From positions 1-7,303 of the forward strand of contig DPBR01000096.1 of the NCBI GenBank assembly GCA_003516865.1: a DNA stretch of 7,303 nucleotides, read 5' to 3'. Each line of letters begins with the position of its first letter. Positions within the stretch are counted from its first letter, which is position 1. This document shows positions 1 through 6,014 of the stretch, piece after piece. The notes under the pieces were generated by a model that made no database searches, was not told the origin of the DNA, and saw only the letters and a program-made list of their open reading frames with translations. This DNA comes from Oscillospiraceae bacterium (GTDB lineage: Bacteria; Bacillota; Clostridia; Oscillospirales; Ruminococcaceae). A program made the translations under genes and the position numbers.

Positions 1-1049
1 TCGCCGGAATACTTGATACCGCCGTCCGCGATAATCGGAACGCCATATTTCGTCGCCGCGCACGCGCAGTCGTAAATTGCCGTAATCTGTGGAACGCCGA
101 TACCTGCGACAACGCGCGTTGTGCAGATTGAGCCGGGGCCTATTCCGACCTTAACCGCGTCCGCGCCCGCCTTGATGAGGTCCTCCGCGGCAGCCGCAGT
201 CGCAACGTTGCCCGCGATAACGGGAATATCGGGGAATGCGTTCTTCACCTTGTCGAGAGTGACCATAATATTCTTGCTGTGACCGTGCGCCGAGTCGAGC
301 ACCAGCACGTCAGCCTGCGCCTTTATCAGCGCGCCCGCTCTTTCGAGAACGTCGGGCGTAATTCCGATTGCAGCGCCGCAGAGCAGTCTGCCGCTCTTAT
401 CGCGCGCCGTGTTCGGGTACTGAACCGACTTTTCGATATCCTTAATCGTGATAAGCCCCTTGAGGAAGCCGTTTTCATCGACAAGCGGAAGCTTTTCAAT
501 CTTATGCTTTCTGAGGATTTCCTGCGCGCCCTGAAGCGTTGTGCCGACGGGAGCGGTGATAAGATTTTCCTTTGTCATAACCTCGCCGATTTTCTGCGCG
601 GGGTCTGAAATAAAGCGAAGGTCGCGGTTTGTGAAAATACCGACAAGCTTTCCGTTCTCTACAATCGGAACGCCGCTTATCTTATATTTGCCCATAAGCG
701 CGTCTGCGTCGCGAACGCTGTCAACGGGCGAGAGGAAGAACGGATTTACGATTACGCCGTTTTCCGAGCGCTTTACCTTGTCAACCTCGTCAACCTGCTG
801 TTCAATCGTCATATTTTTGTGAATAATGCCTATTCCGCCCTCGCGCGCAATCGCAATCGCCATTTTCGATTCGGTTACGGTATCCATCGCCGCGGTCATA
901 ATCGGCGTATTGAGCGTGATTGTCTTTGTAAGATTTGTTTTCAGCTCAATCATATTCGGAGTTACGTCGCTTTTTGCGGGAATAAGCAGAACGTCGTCAA
1001 ATGTAAGTCCTTCCTTTACGAACTTTTCCTCGAAATTACAGTTCAGCAT
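1..1049 (-). CDS. guaB: Inosine-5'-monophosphate dehydrogenase, N-terminal 349 residues (3' end outside window)
   Basis: IMP dehydrogenase oxidises IMP to XMP with NAD+, the committed step of GMP synthesis in the cytoplasm. Reading leftwards from the ATG at 1049, the protein has the N-terminal LTFDDVLLIP block (15-24), the barrel start with TAAMDTVTE (52-60) and two CBS domains (about 95-205). These are followed by the second half of the barrel with DSAHGHS (252-258), the catalytic loop GPGSICTTR (304-312) with Cys309 as the nucleophile, and ADGGI (341-345). The family is usually about 485-490 residues, so roughly 140 residues, including the mobile flap, lie beyond position 1. The start is supported by an AGAGGAG ribosome site (1057-1063) seven bases upstream of the ATG. 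The gene is transcribed away from rpe from its own promoter. No internal stop or missing key residue was seen. Identification is very secure. Confidence 0.97.
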   Translation of the reverse strand, partial: MLNCNFEEKFVKEGLTFDDVLLIPAKSDVTPNMIELKTNLTKTITLNTPIMTAAMDTVTESKMAIAIAREGGIGIIHKNMTIEQQVDEVDKVKRSENGVIVNPFFLSPVDSVRDADALMGKYKISGVPIVENGKLVGIFTNRDLRFISDPAQKIGEVMTKENLITAPVGTTLQGAQEILRKHKIEKLPLVDENGFLKGLITIKDIEKSVQYPNTARDKSGRLLCGAAIGITPDVLERAGALIKAQADVLVLDSAHGHSKNIMVTLDKVKNAFPDIPVIAGNVATAAAAEDLIKAGADAVKVGIGPGSICTTRVVAGIGVPQITAIYDCACAATKYGVPIIADGGIKYSG

Positions 1050-1092
1050 ATTTTATCTCCTCTCATCGTTTCCATTTGTGTATATTAGATAT

Positions 1093-1121
1093 ATTATACA
1101 CCACACAAAAATTTTTTTCAA
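1093..1121 (-). promoter_or_regulatory. guaB promoter, SigA-type
   Basis: On the minus strand a -35 box TTGAAA (1116-1121) is followed by a 17-bp spacer and a perfect -10 box TATAAT (1093-1098). Predicted initiation near 1086 gives a leader of about 36 bases. That is too short for a purine riboswitch, so any purine control of guaB would have to act at the promoter. Confidence 0.8.
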
Positions 1122-1226
1122 GCGAGAAATCAAAGAAAAATACACAAATATCTTCAAAAATTTTTAACAGGTTTATTACATTTTAACGCACTTATAAAAA
1201 AATCTCCGGAAATGACGGTTTATCTC

Positions 1227-1255
1227 TTGACTTAAAGCCGTTTTTATTATAAAAT
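1227..1255 (+). promoter_or_regulatory. Promoter of the rpe-rnfDEA-like operon
   Basis: The -35 box TTGACT (1227-1232), a 17-bp spacer and the -10 box TAAAAT (1250-1255) form a good SigA-like promoter. It would start a leader of about 35 bases before the rpe ATG. An overlapping -10 alternative, TATAAA (1248-1253), would leave a 15-bp spacer and is less likely. The divergent guaB promoter lies about 105 bp away, so the two transcripts do not overlap. Confidence 0.7.
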
Positions 1256-1297
1256 ATAAATGTATGCAATAATTTATTTTAAATCGAGGTTTTAGCA

Positions 1298-1963
1298 ATG
1301 CAAAGAGATATTTTGGTTTCCGCTTCGCTTCTTGCGTGCAATCTTGCGGATATGGCGGGAGAAATCGCAAGATGTGAAAGAGCGGGCGTTGACTGGATAC
1401 ATTTTGACGTTATGGACGGGCATTTTGTCGAGCAGATAACCTATGGCGCGCCCGTTTTGAAATCGCTGAGAAGCGTTACGAAAAAGACGCTCGACGTTCA
1501 TCTTATGGTGGAAAATCCGCGCAGCCAGATTAAGTTTTTCGCCGACGCGGGCGCCGATTTGATAAATATTCACTATGAAAGCAAGGACGACGTTGCGGGC
1601 TGTCTGCGCGAAATACGCTCGCTCGGAAAGAAATCCGCGCTTGCGATTAAGCCGCAAACTCCCGCCGAGGCGATTTTCGACTATATACCGCTTTGCGATA
1701 TGATTTTGGTGATGACGGTAGAGCCGGGCTACGGCGGTCAGGGCTTCATCTATGAGATGCTGCCGAAAATCAAGGTTCTGCGCGACTACGCCGACACAAA
1801 CGGCTTTGAAAAGCTCGATATTCAGGTTGACGGCGGCGTAAACGAAAAAACGGGCTATTCCGCCGTAAACGCGGGCGCAAACGTCCTCGTTGCGGGAACG
1901 GGTCTTTTCAAGGCAGACGATATGAAAGCCGTCTGCGAGGCGCTGAAAGGAAACGATAAATGA
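1298..1963 (+). CDS. rpe: Ribulose-phosphate 3-epimerase
   Basis: Interconverts ribulose-5-phosphate and xylulose-5-phosphate in the cytosolic pentose phosphate pathway. The 221-residue length is normal for this TIM barrel. Metal and active-site residues are all present: Ser10, His35 and Asp37 in HFDVMDGHF (35-43), His68 in DVHLMVENP (66-74), and Asp178 in QVDGGV (176-181). The phosphate loop is MTVEPGYGGQGF (139-150). The stretch after DGHF reads VEQITYGAPV instead of the more usual VPN(I/L)xFGPPV, so the enzyme is somewhat divergent, and specificity for another ketose phosphate cannot be excluded. The start has GAGG (1286-1289) eight bases upstream. The gene is first in the operon, and its stop overlaps the next start as ATGA, so it is translationally coupled to the RnfD-like gene. 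In many Firmicutes rpe instead sits next to rsgA. Confidence 0.93.
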   Translation: MQRDILVSASLLACNLADMAGEIARCERAGVDWIHFDVMDGHFVEQITYGAPVLKSLRSVTKKTLDVHLMVENPRSQIKFFADAGADLINIHYESKDDVAGCLREIRSLGKKSALAIKPQTPAEAIFDYIPLCDMILVMTVEPGYGGQGFIYEMLPKIKVLRDYADTNGFEKLDIQVDGGVNEKTGYSAVNAGANVLVAGTGLFKADDMKAVCEALKGNDK

Positions 1964-3084
1964 CGATAAATATTGCTCGCGACCCTAATAAGGTTTATTT
2001 CGAGCGTATGGTTATGATGGCGATGCTTCTTGTTCCTGCGGCGTTTTTGCAGGGAATGAGAGCAGTTGTGGTGTGCGTTCTGAGCGTTTTGTGCAGTATG
2101 ATAACGGACGCGGTGTGCTGTCTTATCAGAAGAATTCGCTATAACGTAAAAGACGCTGCTGTGCCGTTCTGGGGACTTGCAGCGGGAATGATGATGCCCG
2201 TAAGCGTTCCTGTGGGGATTGTCATTTTTTCGGCGGTTATGTGCATTGTTGTCGGGAAGCACCTTTTCGGAGGCTCTGACAACATAATCTTCTCGCCTCC
2301 CGCGATTTCGACGGCGTTTCTCATAATCTGCTATCCTGCGGAAATGCTTTATGCGCCGAAATTCGGCGAAATATACCCTGTTTTCGGTGAATTTGAGGGC
2401 GTTCTGACGCGCTCGACCGAATATTCTCTGAAACTCGGAAACGTCCCCTCAAAGGGCGTTGTCGACACGCTTATGGGGGTTATTCCGGGAAGCATCGGCA
2501 CGATTTATATGCTTGTAATACTTGTCTGCGGAGTTTGCCTTATGCTTCGCCGCACAAACAGCTTCGCGGCGGTAATGTCGGCGCTTCTGACGGCGGCTGT
2601 TCTCGCGTTTTTCTTTCCGAGAGCGGATTTCGGCAGCGGCGGTTCGTGGAGCTCGGTTTTCTATGAGCTTTCATCGGGATATCTTCTCTTCGGGACGGTT
2701 TTCCTTGCCGCAGAGCCTTATAACGTTCCGTCAAGACTCGTCGGAAAGATACTCTACGGCGCGACTCTCGGTTATATAACGATGGTTTTCCGCTTTTTCG
2801 GGCAGACGGAGGGCAGCTTTCTGTTTGCGCTTCTTATCACGGGCGCGCTCGGAAGCAGCTTCGACAGACTTGTCGATAACCTCGTTTACTGGAAAAAGAC
2901 CTACGTCAATTCTTTCGAGAAGTCGAAAACGACCGTTCAGAGCGGCGGAATAAAGCTTACGGATACGCAGGAAATCGTAATTCCCGAAAAATACAAGTAC
3001 AACACCCCGCCTATCGACGGCGAAATAAAAAAGCACCGCAGAAAAAAGAAGAAGGAGGACGACAGGAATGACGGCGGAACGTAA
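1960..3084 (+). CDS. RnfD/NqrB-family integral membrane protein, divergent
   Basis: Member of the NqrB/RnfD family of polytopic subunits that bind flavin in ion-pumping Rnf and Nqr complexes. Family landmarks visible in the 374 residues are GKHLFGG (99-105), the SPPAISTAF stretch (112-120, matching NPALVGRAF), AEM (127-129), MGVIPGSIG (172-180, matching LGNIPGSIGE), and LAAEP (249-253, matching ATDP). About nine or ten hydrophobic segments lie between residues 15 and 305. The covalent FMN site normally reads DxxTGAT. Here the aligned stretch is GVLTRST (147-153), which keeps Thr153 but loses the Asp, Gly and Ala. The C-terminal tail (about 311-374) is long, hydrophilic and very basic, unlike short RnfD tails, and its lysine codons carry the ribosome site of the next gene. 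AAAGGA (1946-1951) lies eight bases before the start. Family membership is clear; electron-transfer function is doubtful. Confidence 0.85.
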   Translation: MTINIARDPNKVYFERMVMMAMLLVPAAFLQGMRAVVVCVLSVLCSMITDAVCCLIRRIRYNVKDAAVPFWGLAAGMMMPVSVPVGIVIFSAVMCIVVGKHLFGGSDNIIFSPPAISTAFLIICYPAEMLYAPKFGEIYPVFGEFEGVLTRSTEYSLKLGNVPSKGVVDTLMGVIPGSIGTIYMLVILVCGVCLMLRRTNSFAAVMSALLTAAVLAFFFPRADFGSGGSWSSVFYELSSGYLLFGTVFLAAEPYNVPSRLVGKILYGATLGYITMVFRFFGQTEGSFLFALLITGALGSSFDRLVDNLVYWKKTYVNSFEKSKTTVQSGGIKLTDTQEIVIPEKYKYNTPPIDGEIKKHRRKKKKEDDRNDGGT

Positions 3085-3688
3085 AAAAAGCCACATTAAC
3101 ACAGACGGTCTGTTTCGTCAGAATATCGTTCTTATGAGCGGGCTTGTAACCGCGCCGATTATTGTCGCGGCGACGACGCTTCAGCGCGCGCTGGTTCTCA
3201 CGCTGAGTTTTTTTGCGATTTCTTACGTTTCAATCATCATCTGCCGGTTTATTCCGAGAAAAATTGTATATACTGTAAGAATACTGCTTTATTCAATAGT
3301 AGCGGCGGCGGCGTTTATCCCGACGGTTATCGGGCTTAGATATCTCTTTCCGGAAACGACGGGCGAAATTATGCTTTATATCGAGCTTTCCGTTGTAAAT
3401 TCGCTTATTCTTGCGAAAACCGAGAGCCGTTTTTACCTCGAACCTTATGGGAGAATGGCGGTTGACGCGCTGATTTACATTGCGGGATACGCGATGGCGG
3501 CGTTTGCTTCGGGGCTTATAAGAGAAATATTGTCGTTCGGCACGGTTTTCGGCTATCACGTCTGCGAGCCGATTGTTCCCGCGGCAAAATCGCCGTTTTT
3601 CGGGTTCATTCTCGTGGGAATACTCGCGGCGCTTTGCAGGGCGGCTGCGGGAAAACGCGTTTCTTCGAGAAAGGAGCGCGCAAAATGA
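3068..3688 (+). CDS. RnfE/NqrD-like membrane subunit lacking both cluster cysteines
   Basis: Belongs to the Rnf-Nqr membrane family (RnfA, RnfE, NqrD, NqrE) of about 200-residue proteins with six transmembrane segments; this one has 206. It matches RnfE in the first helix (18-38), the CRFIPRKI turn (59-66), the central helix ending VVNSLILAKTE (109-119, matching VNCIILGRAE), and REILSFGTVFG (152-162, matching REILGNGTLFG). In normal RnfE one cysteine in the CP motif of the first helix and one in VNC help bind an intramembrane [2Fe-2S] cluster. Here these positions are Ala29 (before Pro30) and Ser112. Remaining cysteines (59, 166, 190) are not at these sites. The start overlaps the end of the RnfD-like gene by 17 bases and has AAGGAGG (3052-3058) nine bases upstream. 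RnfE identity is favoured over RnfA by the REIL/GTVFG motif and by gene order. Confidence 0.82.
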   Translation: MTAERKKSHINTDGLFRQNIVLMSGLVTAPIIVAATTLQRALVLTLSFFAISYVSIIICRFIPRKIVYTVRILLYSIVAAAAFIPTVIGLRYLFPETTGEIMLYIELSVVNSLILAKTESRFYLEPYGRMAVDALIYIAGYAMAAFASGLIREILSFGTVFGYHVCEPIVPAAKSPFFGFILVGILAALCRAAAGKRVSSRKERAK

Positions 3689-4281
3689 GCAGCGTTATCG
3701 CAAGAACAATCAGTCTTATTATGGTATCCGTCTTTACGCAGAACGCGATTTTTGACCGCGCTTTTGGCGCGAACGTTGCGATTTATGCGTCAAGAAAGGA
3801 TTCTCACGTTGTCGGATTTTCAATCGGGATTACGGTTATGACGACGCTCGCGAGCATTATTTCTTATCAGTTTGACGGAATTTTGCTGCCGCTTCCGAAC
3901 GGCGAGCTTTTTATGCCGCTTGTTTATGTCGGGATAATAAGCCTGCTTTACGTTATCGGGCTGTATATTCTCTGGAAAGGGTTTCCGAAAACGTTTTATA
4001 AGCTCAAGAAATACGCGCATCTCGCGGTATTCAACTGCGCGGTATTCGGAGCGCTTTTCCTGAATTCAACCTTCGGGAAGGGCTTTGCGGGATATGTCGG
4101 CTATGGCTTCGGAACGGGAATAGGATTTTTCGTCGCCTGCTTTTTGCTCAATATCGCTAACGACAGGCTTTCGAGCGACAAAATTCCGAAGATTTTCCGC
4201 GGTTATCCCATTATGATGATTTATATAGGTATAATTTCGCTGGCGTTTAACGTTCTGGTTGGCTACACGGCGGATTTCTGA
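3685..4281 (+). CDS. RnfA/NqrE-like membrane subunit, one of two cluster cysteines lost
   Basis: Second member of the Rnf-Nqr family, 198 residues with about six membrane segments. RnfA-like landmarks are VFTQNAIFDRAFG (16-28, matching LVNNFVLTRFLG), VFNCAVFGALFLN (115-127, matching TTNCAVLGVALLN), and the ending IPKIFRGYPI (167-176, matching VPKAFRGTPI) followed by ISLAFNVLVGY (184-194). The cysteine of the first-helix LGLCP motif is replaced by Asn30 and its proline by Val31. The second cluster cysteine is retained as Cys118. The only other cysteine is Cys152. The ATG at 3685 is chosen over an upstream in-frame ATG at 3634 because it has AAAGGAG (3670-3676) eight bases before it, makes an ATGA overlap with the preceding gene, and gives the family's normal length. 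It would pair with the RnfE-like protein as RnfA does with RnfE. Role unknown. Confidence 0.82.
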   Translation: MSSVIARTISLIMVSVFTQNAIFDRAFGANVAIYASRKDSHVVGFSIGITVMTTLASIISYQFDGILLPLPNGELFMPLVYVGIISLLYVIGLYILWKGFPKTFYKLKKYAHLAVFNCAVFGALFLNSTFGKGFAGYVGYGFGTGIGFFVACFLLNIANDRLSSDKIPKIFRGYPIMMIYIGIISLAFNVLVGYTADF

Positions 4282-4285
4282 CAGT

Positions 4286-4293
4286 AAAGGGGG
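4286..4293 (+). promoter_or_regulatory. Ribosome binding site supporting a TTG start
   Basis: AAAGGGGG lies nine bases before TTG at 4303-4305. No ATG or GTG in the correct frame lies close to it, and the TTG gives a basic N-terminus followed by a membrane anchor, so the TTG start is preferred. Confidence 0.65.
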
Positions 4294-4302
4294 CTGGGCG
4301 CA

Positions 4303-5499
4303 TTGAAGAATAAGAAAACCGCAATCAAAATCAAGCGAAGCAAGGTTAATTTGTACAATAAAAGAAAAAACAAGAGAAAACAGGTTCTCACTATCGTTAT
4401 CACGATAGTTGCGGCGTGTGCGCTCGGCGTTCTCGGATTTGGTCTGGGAAAGCCGCTTCTTGAGTATTTCAGCGGCAAGAACAACAGCTCCGATTCATCG
4501 TCGGCGTGGGCTCCTCCCGAAAGCAGCGAGGAAAGCTCGTCCGAAGCCGTGCGCGAAAGTTCTTCCGGGACAAGTTCCGAAACCCCGCCCGAACCCAAGC
4601 CCGAAATGACGGATATATACTTTTTGCCGGAGGATGCGGCGCTCAGTTCCGCGTCGCTTAACAGCGCGCTTGCTGCGGCAAAGGCTGCCGGCGTGAAAAC
4701 GGTTGCGGTCACGCTGAAGAACGAAAACGGAAATTTCCTGTATAAAAGCGGTCTGAAGTCGATTACAACGCACGATATTATCACCGGAACGCTTTCCGCC
4801 GAGCAGATTTGCACGGCGATAAAGGACGCGGGATTTGTTCCTGCGGCAAGAATAAGCACGCTTAAAGACAGGCTTTGCGGCTACAAGGACGCGACAGACG
4901 GAGGTTATCGTATCGCGGGAAGCGGTGTGACGTGGCACGACGACCGCGACGAAAAGGGCGGAAAACCATGGCTTTCGCCGTTCAAAACGCAGACGCTCCA
5001 GTTTATCGGCGAGGTTGCGGAGGAGCTTTCAAACGCGGGCTTCAGGCACATAATCGCCGCTAATACGATGTACCCGAAATTCCACATAGAAGATATCTCG
5101 ACATATCTCTCGGATTTGCCGCTTTCCGACAACAAGGCGCGGCTTGAAGCGCTGAGAAACGTTGTTGAGTCGGCAAAGGCGGGCGCTGAAAAGAACGGCG
5201 CCGCGCTGTGGCTTGAAATAAGCGGAGGGAGCGCTGTCGCGCAGAATAAGCTCTGCACGGACGCGGAAATCTGCGCGGACGCTGATACGATGAGCGCGGT
5301 TAAGCTTATCGTGAATTACACGCCCGCAGAAGCCGCCTCCGAGGCTTATTCCGCCGCAAAGAATTTTGCCGTGAAGCTGAAGGCGGCTCTCGGAAACGCG
5401 GAATTTTACGTCGTAATCAACGGAGGATATTCCGACGCGGTGATTTCGGACGTTAAAAAGGCGTTTTCCGAGGCGGAAATCGTGGTTTTCGGTCGGTAA
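4303..5499 (+). CDS. Membrane-anchored extracytoplasmic protein resembling DUF4015 putative glycoside hydrolases
   Basis: The 398 residues comprise a very basic cytoplasmic head (1-27), one hydrophobic helix (about 28-50), a Ser/Glu/Pro-rich linker (about 57-101), and an Ala-rich alpha/beta domain (102-398) that should face outwards. There is no lipobox. The domain resembles the DUF4015 TIM-barrel family: a strand with VAVTLKNENGNFLY (134-147), AIKDAGFVPAARISTLKDRL (172-191), GKPWLSPF (220-227), and ELSNAGFRHIIAANTMYP (241-258). DUF4015 proteins usually have acidic residues in VIDVKD and in the FDYVRFP stretch. Here these read VTLKN and AANTMYP, so catalytic capacity is uncertain. It starts with TTG, 21 bases after the RnfA-like gene, and ends the operon. 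Family assignment is from motif memory and is moderate. An anchored binding or structural protein is an equal alternative. Confidence 0.7.
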   Translation: MKNKKTAIKIKRSKVNLYNKRKNKRKQVLTIVITIVAACALGVLGFGLGKPLLEYFSGKNNSSDSSSAWAPPESSEESSSEAVRESSSGTSSETPPEPKPEMTDIYFLPEDAALSSASLNSALAAAKAAGVKTVAVTLKNENGNFLYKSGLKSITTHDIITGTLSAEQICTAIKDAGFVPAARISTLKDRLCGYKDATDGGYRIAGSGVTWHDDRDEKGGKPWLSPFKTQTLQFIGEVAEELSNAGFRHIIAANTMYPKFHIEDISTYLSDLPLSDNKARLEALRNVVESAKAGAEKNGAALWLEISGGSAVAQNKLCTDAEICADADTMSAVKLIVNYTPAEAASEAYSAAKNFAVKLKAALGNAEFYVVINGGYSDAVISDVKKAFSEAEIVVFGR

Positions 5500-5513
5500 G
5501 TCGGATATTTACC

Positions 5514-5536
5514 CCTTGATTTTTTATTAATCAGGG
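5514..5536 (+). promoter_or_regulatory. Imperfect inverted repeat inside the yajC promoter
   Basis: Arms CCTTGATT (5514-5521) and AATCAGGG (5529-5536) match at seven of eight positions across a 7-bp spacer. The left arm contains the -35 box and the right arm ends just before the -10 box. It could be an operator. As RNA it could also be a weak terminator for the upstream operon, but no clear U-tract follows. Confidence 0.35.
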
Positions 5537-5544
5537 TGTATAAT
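5516..5544 (+). promoter_or_regulatory. Promoter of the yajC-tetR-bioY operon
   Basis: TTGATT (5516-5521), a 17-bp spacer and a perfect TATAAT (5539-5544) form a strong SigA-type promoter only 16 bases after the preceding stop codon. Initiation is expected near 5551, leaving a leader of about 59 bases. No convincing terminator separates it from the rpe-rnf-like operon, so some readthrough is likely. Confidence 0.8.
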
Positions 5545-5558
5545 ATATAAGTCACTGT

Positions 5559-5581
5559 CAATACCGCAATATCCGGTATTG
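5559..5581 (+). promoter_or_regulatory. Perfect 8-7-8 palindrome in the yajC leader, candidate TetR operator or leader hairpin
   Basis: CAATACCG (5559-5566) and CGGTATTG (5574-5581) are perfect inverted copies around a 7-base spacer, just downstream of the predicted transcription start. The same bases can form a competing hairpin, GCAATA (5566-5571) with TATTGC (5577-5582). The position suits a repressor operator, and a TetR-family gene lies in the same operon. The link between the two is inferred. Confidence 0.45.
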
Positions 5582-5609
5582 CTGAAATAACACATAACGG
5601 AGGACAAAA

Positions 5610-6014
5610 ATGAATTTTATTAATCTTATTTCCAGCGCGAGCAGCGCAGACGCAGGCGCGGCGGCGGGTTCACAGCTTGCTTCCATTCTTATGATGATTG
5701 TTCCGCTTGCTCTTATGATAGGAGTTTTCTATTTCCTTATTCTTCGCCCCGAAAAGAAGCGCAACAAGGAAATGCAGGCGATGCTGAACAATATTCAGGT
5801 TGCGGACGAGGTTGTTACAAGCGGCGGAATTATCGGACGCGTTCTTTCGGTAAAGGAAGATACCGTTCTTATTGAAACGGGAAGCGACCGCACGAAAATC
5901 CGCGTTCTCAAGTCGGCTATCGCGAGAAACAACACTCAGCACGAGGCTGCTTCCGCTGAGGTTGAATCTGCAAAGGCTTCCAAGGACAAGAGCGGAAAAA
6001 CCGAAATCAAGTAA
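5610..6014 (+). CDS. yajC: Preprotein translocase subunit YajC
   Basis: Small single-pass inner membrane accessory protein of the Sec translocase that associates with SecD and SecF. In the 134 residues a hydrophobic helix (about 25-45) is followed by the signature FYFLILRPEKKRNKE (40-54). Then comes the conserved soluble domain with VADEVVTSGGIIGRVLSV (64-81), DTVLIETG (84-91) and KIRVLKSAI (96-104), and a low-complexity Ala/Ser/Lys/Glu tail. The length is typical. GGAGG (5599-5603) lies six bases before the ATG. It is the first gene of its operon, but secD and secF do not follow. Its stop overlaps the ATG of the TetR gene by one base (TAATG). Confidence 0.95.
   Translation: MNFINLISSASSADAGAAAGSQLASILMMIVPLALMIGVFYFLILRPEKKRNKEMQAMLNNIQVADEVVTSGGIIGRVLSVKEDTVLIETGSDRTKIRVLKSAIARNNTQHEAASAEVESAKASKDKSGKTEIK

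Noticed and set aside
1050..1092. Purine riboswitch in the guaB leader
   Set aside because: The leader from the predicted start is only about 36 bases and holds just the ribosome site, with no room for an aptamer.
1106..1165. Two copies of CAAAAATTTTT at 1106-1116 and 1155-1165, 49 bp apart, in the guaB-rpe intergenic region
   Set aside because: Low-complexity A/T tracts are expected in an AT-rich promoter region. They may bend DNA slightly, but nothing marks them as a specific site.
2731..3102. Long minus-strand open frames opposite the Rnf-like genes
   Set aside because: They are antisense shadows of strongly supported membrane protein genes and have no ribosome sites or recognisable products.
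3634..3684. Upstream in-frame ATG for the RnfA-like gene
   Set aside because: It would add 17 hydrophilic residues inside the RnfE-like gene without a ribosome site. The ATG at 3685 has AAAGGAG and an ATGA overlap.
5511..5545. Rho-independent terminator after the DUF4015-like gene
   Set aside because: The hairpin is short and AT-rich and is followed by TGTATAATAT rather than a U-run. It overlaps a clear promoter, so it is better described as a promoter-region repeat.
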